This document shows, piece by piece, positions 23,043 to 32,974 of a DNA stretch of 64,000 bases. Made by a program: the position numbers and the translations under genes. Under the pieces are notes generated by a model. It saw nothing but the letters and a program-made list of their open reading frames with translations, was not told where the DNA came from and ran no database searches. Numbering within the stretch: the stretch's first letter is position 1; each line of letters starts with the position of its first letter. Source of the stretch: Helianthus annuus (lineage: Eukaryota > Streptophyta > Magnoliopsida > Asterales > Asteraceae); NCBI RefSeq assembly GCF_002127325.2, contig NC_035440.2:75704464-75768463 (forward strand), given 5' to 3'.

Positions 23043-23200
23043 CACTACCAGAAATTAAAAAAATACCCACAAAAATATCCATCAGTAATCATCGACGTAT
23101 GGTTCAACCCTTAAGACAGTATATATTTTATAAAGCTCTGTCAGTAATTCTTCGATGATCAACGACGGATTGACATAATTCTAAAAATATATATATTTAT
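23043..23200 (+). mobile_element. Possible CACTA (En/Spm) transposon terminus
   Basis: The sequence starts CACTACCAGAAATTA. It is followed by subterminal copies of a (G/C)TCAGTAAT(C/T)(A/C)TCGA...ACG motif in both orientations (about 23085 and 23136), which is how CACTA ends look in plants. A matching TAGTG end was not located, so this may be a truncated end. Confidence 0.4.
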
Positions 23201-23241
23201 GGGTCATATTATTGGCACACCTTGGGGGATTAAATCGACAT

Positions 23242-23283
23242 CCTCAATACGCATCGTATAGGCCTATACGATGCGTATTGAGG
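23242..23283. repeat. Perfect 42-bp palindrome (copy 1)
   Basis: Each arm is 21 bases with no loop, centred on TATAGG/CCTATA at 23262/23263. Core arm: AATACGCATCGTATAGG. It is the longest of six family members in the window. Confidence 0.9.
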
Positions 23284-23337
23284 TGGGTTCAAACTTCTAT
23301 GCCTGCCAAAGGCTGCCATTGCCCCCCACCAAAAAGT

Positions 23338-23371
23338 AATACGCATCGTATAGGCCTATTCGATGCGTATT
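23338..23371. repeat. 34-bp palindrome, one mismatch (copy 2)
   Basis: Same core as copy 1, about 95 bp downstream. The right arm reads CCTATTCGATGCGTATT, so one pair is broken. Confidence 0.85.
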
Positions 23372-23679
23372 GAGGGTGTCAATTTAATTTTTTAATTTTT
23401 GCAAGGTAGCTTCCTGTCACGCGGTAGCTTTCCGTTACGCGAACGAAGAAGCAGCACTTTGGACATTTGTTGGTCTTCAAACATCTAGGAAACATTATTT
23501 GAGAATACCCTTGAATTTATCGAAGCTGTCGAATGAGATCCTCCACTGTTGGGTTATCATCTTTCAACCCCATTTTCCCTAAATTTATCAATTATGTTTT
23601 TCAACAGGGATGTAATGCAATGATTCCTCTCAATTGAATAGACCGACACTTGCTTCATAGGACTCACTTGAATCGTCTC

Positions 23680-23896
23680 GGATGTAATAACAGTATGTTT
23701 AGCATCTGTGCCTGCTTGAATTGCAGAAAGTAAAGGATAACGAAGATGAACATTATATTTATCACGAAAGTACTGAACAACCGAGATAACAGCTCCGGTT
23801 TCATCAACTGCAATTGGAATTGATCTTGGAACAACATACTCTTGTTACCATCAATAATTTTGGAATTGATCTTGGAACAACATACTCTTGTTAACA
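23680..23896 (-). pseudogene. ARGONAUTE PAZ-domain-like fragment, copy 1
   Basis: The minus strand is open for about 50 codons and includes the segments VISVVQYFRDKYNVHLRYP and AIQAGTD. That matches, by memory, the C-terminal side of the PAZ domain of plant ARGONAUTE proteins of the AGO1/AGO5 type (VVQYF...KYN..L.YP.LPAIQAGSD). The conserved YLPMELC that should follow is absent, so the piece is cut there. A 45-bp internal duplication lies at about 23834-23896. The fragment is too short to be functional. Confidence 0.6.
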
Positions 23897-23992
23897 ACGG
23901 TTCTCCAATTCCAGATCAATAATGTAAGGAGAAGCGTTGAGACAACGGTCTCTTTGCTTCGTCCACTAGAACTATTTGTGTATGCATTCTTT

Positions 23993-24263
23993 TGGATGTA
24001 ATAACAGTACGTTTAGCATCCGTGCCTGCTTGAATTGCAGAAAGCAAAGGATAACGAAGATGAACATTGTATTTATCACGAAAGTACTGAACAACCGAGA
24101 TAACAGCTCCTGTTTCATCAACTGCAATTGGAATTGATCTTGGAACAACATACTCTTGTTAACAACGGTTCTCCAATTCCAGATCAATAATGTAAGGAGA
24201 AGCATTGAGACAACGGTCTCTTTGCTTTGTCCACTAGAACTATTTGTGTATGCATTCTTTTGG
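23993..24263 (-). pseudogene. ARGONAUTE PAZ-like fragment, copy 2
   Basis: A near-identical second copy of the 23680-23994 block, in the same orientation and joined head to tail at GGATGTAATAACAGTA. It includes a shared upstream tail (ACAACGGTTCTCCAATTCCAG). Only a few substitutions separate the copies, so the duplication is fairly recent. Short AAGTACTGAACAAC remnants also occur at about 27057, 27258 and 27298. Confidence 0.6.
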
Positions 24264-25672
24264 TAGTTAACAACGCTAATTAGAAAAAAATCTGTAAAAT
24301 TAATCACATCGATTGCTATAACAGGATGGATGTGACACACACAGATAGATAAGCTGTCACAGTTGTCAAGACTGTTTGTCGGGTTTCCAATGCTCACACA
24401 TGGTGATAAACAACGCTGATACGAACACATGTGCTTTGAAATAGGCTTTGTTCTTGGTTTAATGAAGTTACACGTAACATCTAGTTATATTCAGATTTAA
24501 TGAAGTTACACGTAACATCTAGTTATATTCAGATTTAAAAACATCTAGTTATATTCAGATTTAAACAATGCACGCCTCAATTGAGATAACGGACATCCAT
24601 CAAGCTCAAAAAGAAAACTTGTGTTTCCCATAGTCACAAACGATTACGGTTTGTATTTCGCATAGATTCCGTCCGGTTTCAAAGCCGGTTGAGGATTACT
24701 GAACAATGGAATCAGGTTCACAAAACAAGGATCGTTCTAATAGATTAAAGAGAATAAACCCTCGTTTCTTGATCTTAATCTTCAAGAACAATGATGAACA
24801 GATTGATCGTTCTAGGGTTGTCAGAGAGAGAAAAGAAAGCTGCTATTTCAGTTATTTCTGTTGATCCACAAATTCCAACAAATTGTGTCTGTCTGAACCA
24901 ACCGAAATCCACAAATTCCAACAGTTTCTCCATCGCTAATTTTTCCACTCACCGTGAAATCGAACAGTTTCTTCGTAGATTCCATCCGGTTTCAAAGGCG
25001 GTTGAGGATTACGAGTGTTCTAGACTCGTTCAAACTATGTGACATGTGTCTATTCCAGTGGTCCCGGTACTATTTATTATGCATTCTTTTGGAGAACTTA
25101 TCATGTGTTGCAGTTTGGAAAGATGACCGAATAGAGATTTGAATAACAAACTGTGGAGAACTTGTTTGCGTTATCCATCAACATAAGCCCGAAGAAACCA
25201 AATTCGCAACAATGAGTCTGAGTCCATTGTAGTTCGTGAATGTTTTGAATCATTATAGAAGACGTGTCGGGTTCTTTTGCTAGTGGTTGGGCTTCCAATG
25301 CTCACATAGGGTGATAAACAACACTGATATCATCATAGAAACATTGGGATTCAAGGGTTTATGAGTCAAAGTTAACATTCAGATTCAGATTCAGAAAGTA
25401 GATGATTTTGTACTTGGTTTATTCTCTTTAATCTATTAGAACGATCCTTGTTTTGTCACGTACATGCGTTTAATTCCCAACATCCTTGTAGGGTTTAGAA
25501 TGTTTGAAGGAAATGTTGGTTCAATACCACCGGTTTCTAACTTTATGCTTGCATCCACCATAGTGAATATTAACTTTGTTGGAATTTGTGGATCAACAGA
25601 AATAACTGAATAAATGTTTCTCAAATATGAATGCACGCAACGAATTTGACAACTTTGGGTATATTCGAAACC

Positions 25673-26105
25673 AACTAAAATACGCTAAAATACCCTAAAA
25701 TACGTTAAGATACCCTAAAATATGTTAAAATACCCTAAAATATGTTAAAATATGCTAAAATACCCTAAAATATGTTAAAATACGTTAAAATACACTAAGT
25801 TACGTTACAATACGAATACGCTAAAATACTTTAAAATACGCTAAAATACGTTAAAATATGCTAAAATACATTAAAATACGCTAAAATATGCTAACTTACG
25901 TTACAATACGTTAAAATACGCTAAAATACGTTAAAATACCCTAAAATACATTAAAATACGCTAAAATACGTAAAAATACCCTAAAATAGGTTAAAATAAG
26001 CTAAAATACGTTAGAATACGCTCAAATACGTCAAAAATACTATTAAATACGCAACAATATGTTAGAATACGTCAAAATACGCAAAAATACGTCAAAGTAC
26101 GCGAC
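25673..26105. repeat. Degenerate decamer minisatellite, TAAAATACGC-type
   Basis: About 40 units of ten or eleven bases of the form (C/T)(G/C)(C/T)TAAAATA. Some units read CCCTAAAATA and so contain the plant telomere heptamer CCCTAAA. They are interspersed with variants and not in register, so this is not a telomere tract. Confidence 0.8.
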
Positions 26106-26386
26106 TAACGATATTTCCACACATGTATACATATAATACCGCACTATGGAGTACAAGTGGATTTCAAACAAAACTGTAGGTAATCATAGAATACGATATT
26201 CGCACGCAACCGAACGGCACCGAAACGACTGATGTTGAAGGTGTACGTAATAAAACGACAAAATATGCGAAAGTTCGGCAAAAAACGAGACGTATACGCG
26301 TCGAACCGAGGGAAACACGATAACACTAAATTTGAAATAATTCCATATACGATCGTATAGGCGTAGGTTGTATCGTATATCAGCAT

Positions 26387-26420
26387 AATACGAATCGTAT
26401 AGGCCTATACGATTCGTATT
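26387..26420. repeat. Perfect 34-bp palindrome with paired substitutions (copy 3)
   Basis: The arm reads AATACGAATCGTATAGG. The C to A change relative to copy 1 is mirrored by G to T in the other arm, so symmetry is kept. A degenerate relative lies just upstream at about 26345-26382. Confidence 0.9.
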
Positions 26421-26493
26421 AAACTTTGAATTTTCTCAACAATGCCCCTGAATTTATCAAAAAACCAGGGGTATTTCAGTAAAATCATCGATT

Positions 26494-26527
26494 AATACGC
26501 ATCGTATAGGCCTATACGATGCGTATT
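26494..26527. repeat. Perfect 34-bp palindrome (copy 4)
   Basis: Same arm as copy 1 (AATACGCATCGTATAGG), with no loop. Confidence 0.9.
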
Positions 26528-27610
26528 GAACTTTAAATTTCTCAAAAATGTTTTTCAAATCAAGGGTTCCATCATTACAACCACTTGTTTTCAACAGGGA
26601 TGTAATGCAATGATTCCTCTCAATTGAATAGACAGACACTTGCTTCATAGGACTCACTTGAATTTGTGGATTTCGGTTGGTTCAGAAACTTAACAAGAGA
26701 AGCAACTGAAAAAGCGTTTGGTTCAGAAACTTAACAAGAGAAGCAATTAATTCGAAGATCCTTGCGTTAGACACAATTTGTTGGAATTTGTGGATTTTGG
26801 TTGGTTCAGATCTCTATTCGGTCATCTTTCCTCTCAAAAAAGGATGAGATATCGGCAGTTAGCTCGAAGAAGTTTCTCTCAATCAGGTGTTCCATTAGAT
26901 TTTCCCTTTTAACAATGTCCTATTAATTGTTGGAAATTTGTGGATTTCGGTTGGTTCAGACAGACACAATTTGTTTTCAATGGGGATGTAATGCAATGAT
27001 TCCTCTCAATTGAATAGACAGACACTTGCTTCATAGGACTCACTTGAATCGTCTCGGAAGTACTGAACACCAGAAGGATGAGATATCGGCAGTTAGCTCG
27101 AAGAAGTTTCTCTCAATCAGGTGTTCGATTAGATTTTCCCTTTTAACAATGTCCTGTTAATTGTTGGAAATTTGTGGATTTCGGTTGGTTCAGACAGACA
27201 CAATTTGTTTTCAACGGGGATGTAATGCAATGATTCCTCTCAATTGAATCGTCTCGGAAGTACTGAACAACAGAAGGACTCACTTGAATCGTCTCGGAAG
27301 TACTGAACAACAGAAGGATGAGATATCGGTAGTTATGAGATTCTTCGAGAATTAGAAAAGGAGAAAATACGGAAAGGCAAGGGTAGTACGAGTCTGAGTC
27401 CATTGTGGTTCGTGTTAGGTTTGTATTTCCCAATGCCCACCGTTTCCGTAGTAAAAAAAGGTTGCGGTTTTCCACATTCAATCTTCATTGCTTCGTTATA
27501 ATTAATAATGCGGTCTCGATTGAAGATGTAATTGCAAGACTGTTTGTCGGGCTTCCAATGCTCACACAGGGTGATAAACAACGCTGATATTGAACAGATT
27601 ATTGAACAAA

Positions 27611-28306
27611 GAAAGTCATTGGACGGCCGCAGATGAAGTCAAATGTGATCAAACTTGGACATCAGACGTAAATCTTGAAGAAACGGAACATAATCCCAGA
27701 TTGTCTAAAGAAGCGCTTTTATCATGTGTGATCCAGAGGTCGGTCTCGGGTGGGTATAAGATCCGTGGGCCCTATTTTCGGATCTGTGACTCAAGAAAGT
27801 CATTGGACTGTCGCAGATGAAGTCAAATGTGATCAAACTTGGACATCAGACATAAATCTTGAAGAAACGGAACATAATCCCAGATTGTCTAAAGAAGCGC
27901 TTTTATCATGTGTGATCCAGAGGTCAGACTCGGGTGGGCATAAGATCCGTGGGCCCTATTGTCTGACCTGTGACTCAAGAAAGTCATTGGACTGCCGCAG
28001 ATGAAGTCAAATGTGATCAAACTTGGACATCAGACGTAAATCTTGAAGAAACGGAACATAATCCCAGATTGTCTAAAGAAGCACTTTTATCATGTGTGAT
28101 ACAGAGGTCGGTCTCGGGTGGGCATAAGATCCATGGGCCCTATTGTCGGATCTGTGACTCAAGAAAGTCATTGGACTGCCGCCGATGAAGTCAAATATGA
28201 TCAAACTTGGACATCAGACGTAAATCTTGAAGAAACGGAACATAATCCCAGATTGTCTAAAGAAGCGCTTTTATCATGTGTGATACAGAGAAGACGTATC
28301 GGGTGA
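27611..28306 (+). repeat. Tandem array, 184-bp unit, about 3.8 copies
   Basis: GAAAGTCATTGGAC recurs at 27611, 27795, 27979 and 28163, an exact 184-bp spacing. Copies are almost identical. The unit length is not a multiple of three, so the short ORFs at 27590-28306 are the same sequence read in shifting frames and are not genes. Confidence 0.92.
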
Positions 28307-28440
28307 GTTGTGGTTGATTTATAGGAGGAGGTTATGAAACGAATATATGTTTATGCGAATTTAAAGGACAATACTGACAGAGGTGCTAGTCTTTTCTCCC
28401 ACTGTGCAAACTTGAAAAATCTCACCATAACACATCTAAT

Positions 28441-28776
28441 ATGACACATGATAAAAGCGCTTCTTTAGACAATCTGGGATTATGTTCCGCAAATTGGGAA
28501 CCACATATTCGTGTGTAAAAGCTTGGAAAGATGACCGAATAGAGATCTGTATACACCCTTGGTATTTGTTTACCACATGACACATGATAAAAGCGCTTCT
28601 TTAGACAATCTGGGATTATGTTCCGCAAATTGGGAACCACATATTCGTGTGTAAAAGCTTGGAAAGATGACCGAATAGAGATCTGTATACACCCTTGGTA
28701 TTTGTTTACCATATGACACATGATAAAAGCGTTTCTTTAGACAATCTGGGATTATGTTCCGCAAATTGGGAACCAC
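28441..28776 (-). repeat. Tandem array, 136-bp unit, about 2.5 copies
   Basis: ATGACACATGATAAAAGCGC recurs at 28441 and 28577, and with small changes at 28713. Each unit carries about 46 bp that is the reverse complement of part of the 184-bp unit (the ACATAATCCCAGATTGTC segment). The two arrays therefore face each other. Confidence 0.9.
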
Positions 28777-28944
28777 ATTGTAGACTGGTTGGCTTGAATG
28801 GTTCTAATAATACTTGAAAATGGAAATAATCGTGTCAAGATCTTTATCAATCATATCATCGACCAACTGCTCGAAATCCCTTTCATTTCTCGGGTTCGCC
28901 TTCGACACAACACAACAAAAAATAAATTCAAAAAAACAGTGGCC

Positions 28945-28977
28945 TGATACGCATCGTATACTATACGATGCGTATCA
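28945..28977. repeat. 33-bp palindrome lacking GGCC centre (copy 5)
   Basis: TGATACGCATCGTATA and its exact reverse complement flank a single C at 28961. It lacks the GGCC centre seen in the other copies. Confidence 0.88.
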
Positions 28978-29034
28978 AGCCTGCTGCTAGACATAACCTG
29001 CACCTGTCAGTCTGCCATGTTTTTTTTACTTTTA

Positions 29035-29074
29035 TTCAATACGCATTGTATAGGCCTATACGATGCGTATTGAA
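29035..29074. repeat. 40-bp palindrome, one mismatch (copy 6)
   Basis: TTCAATACGCATTGTATAGG faces CCTATACGATGCGTATTGAA. The single difference (CATTG against CGATG) would be a G-T wobble in a hairpin. Confidence 0.88.
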
Positions 29075-29136
29075 TTGAAAAAGTGTGCAGATAGACAGGA
29101 GGGTGTGCCATTAGAAAACCCCATATTTAAAATATT

Positions 29137-29628
29137 ATGTTGGTAATCCTTGGTGATCACAAACACGTTAGCGAAGGAATGGTCACTTTATTTGCTAAGG
29201 AACATGACCGAACTAGTACCAGCCCAAACACCTTTCATTTGGTACTGTTGTATATCAAAGTATCAAAGGATAGGATTTTCGAAGTTTCAAACGAGATGAA
29301 TGCTGAACAAGATACAGAAACACCACTTGATCAATTCCGTCGGGCGAACCTAAACGAAGTTTTAGATACAGAAACACCAACTCACGATCAGAGTCCAAAG
29401 AACACCACCCAAGTGGCTAAACTTGAGCTAGCAATGGAGAATAACAAACTAGTAACTCAAAATGAGAAAACACAGTCGAAAATTTTAAACTTAAAAAGCA
29501 CCACCATTAACATTCAAAAGTTGTTTACATATAAAATGAAACCCATTACCTCACGTCCTAAATTCAGGGAAAACAAACAAACTAAAGTACTACTTATGAA
29601 GCAAGAAAAACAACTAGATAACGCTTAG
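29137..29628 (+). CDS. Unrecognised 163-codon ORF, possibly transposon-derived
   Basis: It opens with MLVILGDHKHVSEGM, has a central VSNEMNAEQDTETPLDQFRR and a polar, Lys/Gln-rich C-terminal half that could form a helix (LAMENNKLVTQNEKTQSK). The VSEGMVTLF...TSTSPNTF and AEQDTETP features vaguely recall the C-terminal part of plant CACTA-associated transposase proteins. That is a weak resemblance. It could be a truncated exon; no start context or promoter was identified. Confidence 0.3.
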   Translation: MLVILGDHKHVSEGMVTLFAKEHDRTSTSPNTFHLVLLYIKVSKDRIFEVSNEMNAEQDTETPLDQFRRANLNEVLDTETPTHDQSPKNTTQVAKLELAMENNKLVTQNEKTQSKILNLKSTTINIQKLFTYKMKPITSRPKFRENKQTKVLLMKQEKQLDNA

Positions 29629-29639
29629 AAAATAACTCT

Positions 29640-29880
29640 AGAAATATGTCATTTTATATAAAAAAAACCTAAATTGTGACGTAGCTTTGATGACATCTAT
29701 GTTTGTGTTTCGATCACTTGTACGTAATTATTCACAACTCGGCTTTGAGTATAAACGTAGATAATAATAAGCAGGTCACAATGGTCTAGTCGGATTTTTA
29801 TAAAACATCATATCTTAAAACCTACAAATGAAAAAAAGAATGTGATCAAATTTAATTATGGTAATCTAATATAATAATAA
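29640..29880. other. AT-rich spacer
   Basis: Nothing recognisable. It ends in ATAATAATAA at the Helitron 3' junction. Confidence 0.5.
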
Positions 29881-29892
29881 CTAGATTTACCA

Positions 29893-29911
29893 CCCGCCGT
29901 AATGCGGCGGG
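29893..29911 (-). other. Helitron 3' hairpin
   Basis: Seven-base GC arms with a five-base loop (29900-29904), 12 nt from the CTAG terminus. It acts as the transposition stop signal in Helitrons. Confidence 0.7.
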
Positions 29912-30911
29912 AGCGTAAAACCATGCCAAATAGCATCAATGTCACACCATCACCAGCGACCAACCAATACGGAAGTTACAGTGTGTTAATTTGGAGAACT
30001 TAGACTGCAATGTAAAACATTGAAAAATAATAATTAAGTCAATTTAGGACCCCACGCGTTGTAACGAACCTGTCAAACGGGAAAAAAAATAAACGACGTA
30101 AAAACGTGAACAACACACGCACGTTACACCGTGTTAACTCGTAAAATTTAAAACGAAACAAAAAATCTGTGAAATATGAAAAGTGTGGGGGATTAAAGTT
30201 GAAAGTAAAAACGTTGAGAGGTTAAATTGAAAAAAAAAAAGGAAAATTTTTGGGTTAAAAGTAAAATGTCACATAGATTTGAGTTAAAAGTGTAATATCA
30301 TTTTTTTATAAAAAAAAAAAAACTCCAAAGCATTTGAGTACAACACCTATATGCCCAAATATGTTGTTAATTTATAGTTTGTTAGTAATAATAATAAAAT
30401 CCACTTACATACCATTTTATTAGTATTTATAATGACAACCCCGAGAATTTAATGAGAACCCCTAGCTTGTTAATTATCGTTGTATTCCTTGCGGATTTCT
30501 TCCTTCACCCTCTCGAATATCACGATCGGCTTCCCATAAATGCTCAATGTTTTGGGAAAGCAGCATCATATCCGAGTGTCTTTACCTATGTTTCTTTAGT
30601 TGACAAGGACATAATCGTCGTTAATTTCTCCACACTCTCTTTGAATTTGGCACCCCATGAGGTTGTTGTTCGTTTCCCTTTATAATTCCTCCCTTGTGGG
30701 AGGATCGGTTCTTAAGCGACATCAAAGTCATCGCCAGTTTTGTTGAGATTGATATGTGTATGGGCATCCAAGCTATCTCGGGACATATACTCGTTTGTCA
30801 AAGATGTTTTTGTCCATTTTGAAGTTTGACCCATCAACAGAACCAAGGCCCATATAGGTAACTTTCTTAAACCCTCCAAAACACGTCTTTGAGAGAATGT
30901 AACGTTCATAT

Positions 30912-31498
30912 TAGGGGTGTGTATGGGTCGGTTTGGGTCGGTTTTAGCCTAAAACCGTAACCATAACCGATCGGTTACGGCGGTGATGGTTAATCGGTTT
31001 TGATGGTTATAGCGGTTCGGTTTGTGGGTGATTAACCGTGTATTTAACCTAGCTAAAAATAGCTTAATGTTTTTTAACATGCAATAAATTGTTATTACAT
31101 ATTTGTAGATATTAGTATATTACATAGTATTAAAAATACATATAATCTATAATATTAATACCGATTGTTACCGAATATTCAAATAAAGTGATCTGATATA
31201 TTCCATAAATTCAAATAAACATTCAACCTTAACCGCAAAACGATATGAAATAACCAATAAATATGATTTTTTAATCAAAAACATTAAATATTAAAAAAAC
31301 TGGTGAAAGGTCCTAAATCCTACAAAGATTTATTACATATCGGTTCGATTCGGTTATGGTGGTTATGGAAATATTGATAACCATAACCGACCCGCTACTT
31401 TCGGTTTTTAAAAATACCAACCGACCCACCGGTTTTTGATTTGGTTTGGTTTTTTGGTTCAGTTTTATCGGTTAATTCGGTTTTTTGCACAACCCCTA
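30912..31498. mobile_element. hAT-type MITE, 587 bp
   Basis: The ends are TAGGGGTGTGTATGG and ...GCACAACCCCTA, a short imperfect terminal inverted repeat. The 8-bp duplication GTTCATAT flanks it exactly (30904-30911 and 31499-31506). The interior is rich in CGGTT/AACCG motifs in both orientations and has no ORF. The 8-bp TSD is characteristic of hAT elements, which supply the transposase in trans. Confidence 0.88.
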
Positions 31499-31990
31499 GT
31501 TCATATACTAGAAATATTTATCACTAGTTTATAAAAAAACAAGGTCATTTGAACTGTATGTTGGTATTTCCAATTTTTGTTTTAAGGTCACCAAATAATC
31601 TAACCCTTCGAACATCATGTTTTTTTACCGGCTAAAAGGAACTCAACACATAAATTACATCCTTGCCGGGAATTTGAACCGTGGCCTTCTTTCTAAGAAA
31701 CTAGTTTCTCTACCACTTAGGCTAACCCCCTCTTAGCAAAATTACACCCTTTTTCGTGATATCATGTTATTGATACAGTATTAAAAAAACCGTTTGATTT
31801 TTTATTATTCCCTGCAATAAATAAAAATAAACATTACTGAACAGTTTCAATAATAAAGGAAATCAAATAAATAGTGATTTTAATATTATAATAATATATA
31901 GTTTTTTAATACTTTTATTATTTTAATATTATAATAATATATATTTTCTTTACTTTATAACTTTAATCTTTTTTGTTTATATTAGGGGTT

Positions 31991-32550
31991 GGGATAAGCT
32001 TGGTGTCAACCGATATCGAACCAGTATTGGTATCGAAAATACCGAGACGGTCCTGTTCGGTATCAGTACATGAAGGTAAAATCCGGCACTAATACAAAAA
32101 ACGTCAAAAATTGGTACCGAATTGATATTGGAAGTCTTTTGGTTCTGGAAATTCAGTGCTGTTACCTGGTACCATTTGCTCATCCCTGATCACGGTTACC
32201 GTACGGACAACGGTATCGTACAATTTTTTTTGTTGTTTTTCTTCAACTTTTAATTTTTTTTTTAGTTTCAGGGGTAGGGATGAGCTCGGTGCCAACCGAT
32301 ACAGAACCGGTACTGATACCGAAAATACCGGTTACGGTACCGGTATATGAAGGTAAAAAACGGTAGTGAACTGGTACCAGGAATGCCAAAAGTCGGTGCC
32401 GAATTGGTACTTAAGATCTTTCGGTTCGGCAAATTTGGTACCTGTACCCAGAACAATTTGCTCATCTCTGACCACGGGTTTCATACGAACAACATCGTTA
32501 CCATACAACTGTTTTGGTTGATTTTCTTTTGGTTATCTTTTAGTGTTTAT
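31991..32550. repeat. Tandem pair of MITE-like units, 286-bp period
   Basis: GGGATAAGCT at 31991 and GGGATGAGCT at 32277 begin two diverged copies. Each is rich in GGTACC/CGGTA words and each has TTTGCTCATC(C/T)CTGA near its end. The GGGATGAGC...GCTCATCCC ends form a terminal inverted repeat typical of plant MITEs. Small ORFs here are accidental. Confidence 0.7.
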
Positions 32551-32974
32551 TTCCACATTTTCTTTTTATTCTTGTCAGCAGTTTTGTTTGCAACACGCTC
32601 GTAGTGATTTCAAAACACATGTAAACATAGACTAAATAACAAAAAAAAAATTCGCTCCAACGCGGCGAAGTTCTTTAAACCTAGTTTTAATAAAAGATAA
32701 AGATTACTAAAATTAAAAATAATAAATATTACCAATCTTTTTGTCCTCGGACACGTCCACCCATGCTCAATCCAACGCCACTTCTTCGTTGATCGTCCAT
32801 CGTGTGGCTTTCGTACGGTGGCATCGGAACTGGATGTTGTGGCATCTTGTTTCTCTTTGTTTGAGTTTTTTGGGTGCAGGTTGTGTTTGGTTAAAATTTT
32901 TGCGCCAACTGAGGTGGCACCCTGTAATGCCCCCATAAAATAAGTATAGATTAGACGTCTCATTACAACAATTA

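Larger units (their letters stand above)
23212..29116. other. Mosaic of scrambled, duplicated sequence modules
   Basis: About 5.9 kb is built from short modules reused in different orders. One module (TCAACAGGGATGTAATGCAA plus about 70 bp) occurs at about 23600, 26590, 26975 and 27210. Another (TTTGTGGATTTCGGTTGG) occurs at about 26666, 26790, 26938 and 27173. A third (GATGAGATATCGGCAGTTAG) occurs at about 26847, 27076 and, in part, 27318. Some junctions fall at a few bases of shared sequence. Inverted TTGGCACACC / GGTGTGCCAT lie at the two edges. Several modules are open in one frame and look like gene fragments. I see no intact gene. Confidence 0.7.
29881..32950 (-). mobile_element. Probable non-autonomous Helitron
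   Basis: The minus-strand 3' end has CCCGCCG-CATTA-CGGCGGG, a 7-bp hairpin, then 12 nt ending in CTAG, followed by host T. That is the defining layout of Helitron 3' ends. The minus-strand 5' end is placed at 32950, where TCTATACTTATTTTATG begins after host A. Insertion between A and T fits Helitrons. No Rep/helicase ORF is present. It contains a hAT-like MITE, a duplicated MITE-like unit and short ORFs of no clear identity (30452-30685, 30712-30909). The 3' end is solid and the 5' end is the less certain boundary. Confidence 0.6.

Noticed and set aside
25673..26105. Interstitial telomere tract
   Set aside because: CCCTAAA occurs only as part of ten-base units and never as consecutive heptamers.
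27590..28306. Four overlapping ORFs of 60-84 codons with similar protein sequence
   Set aside because: They come from a 184-bp tandem repeat read in shifting frames; 184 is not a multiple of three, so no coding periodicity is kept.
27611..28776. CRISPR-like regular repeats
   Set aside because: Units are 184 and 136 bp with no unique spacers; this is plant DNA, and the arrays are ordinary tandem duplications.
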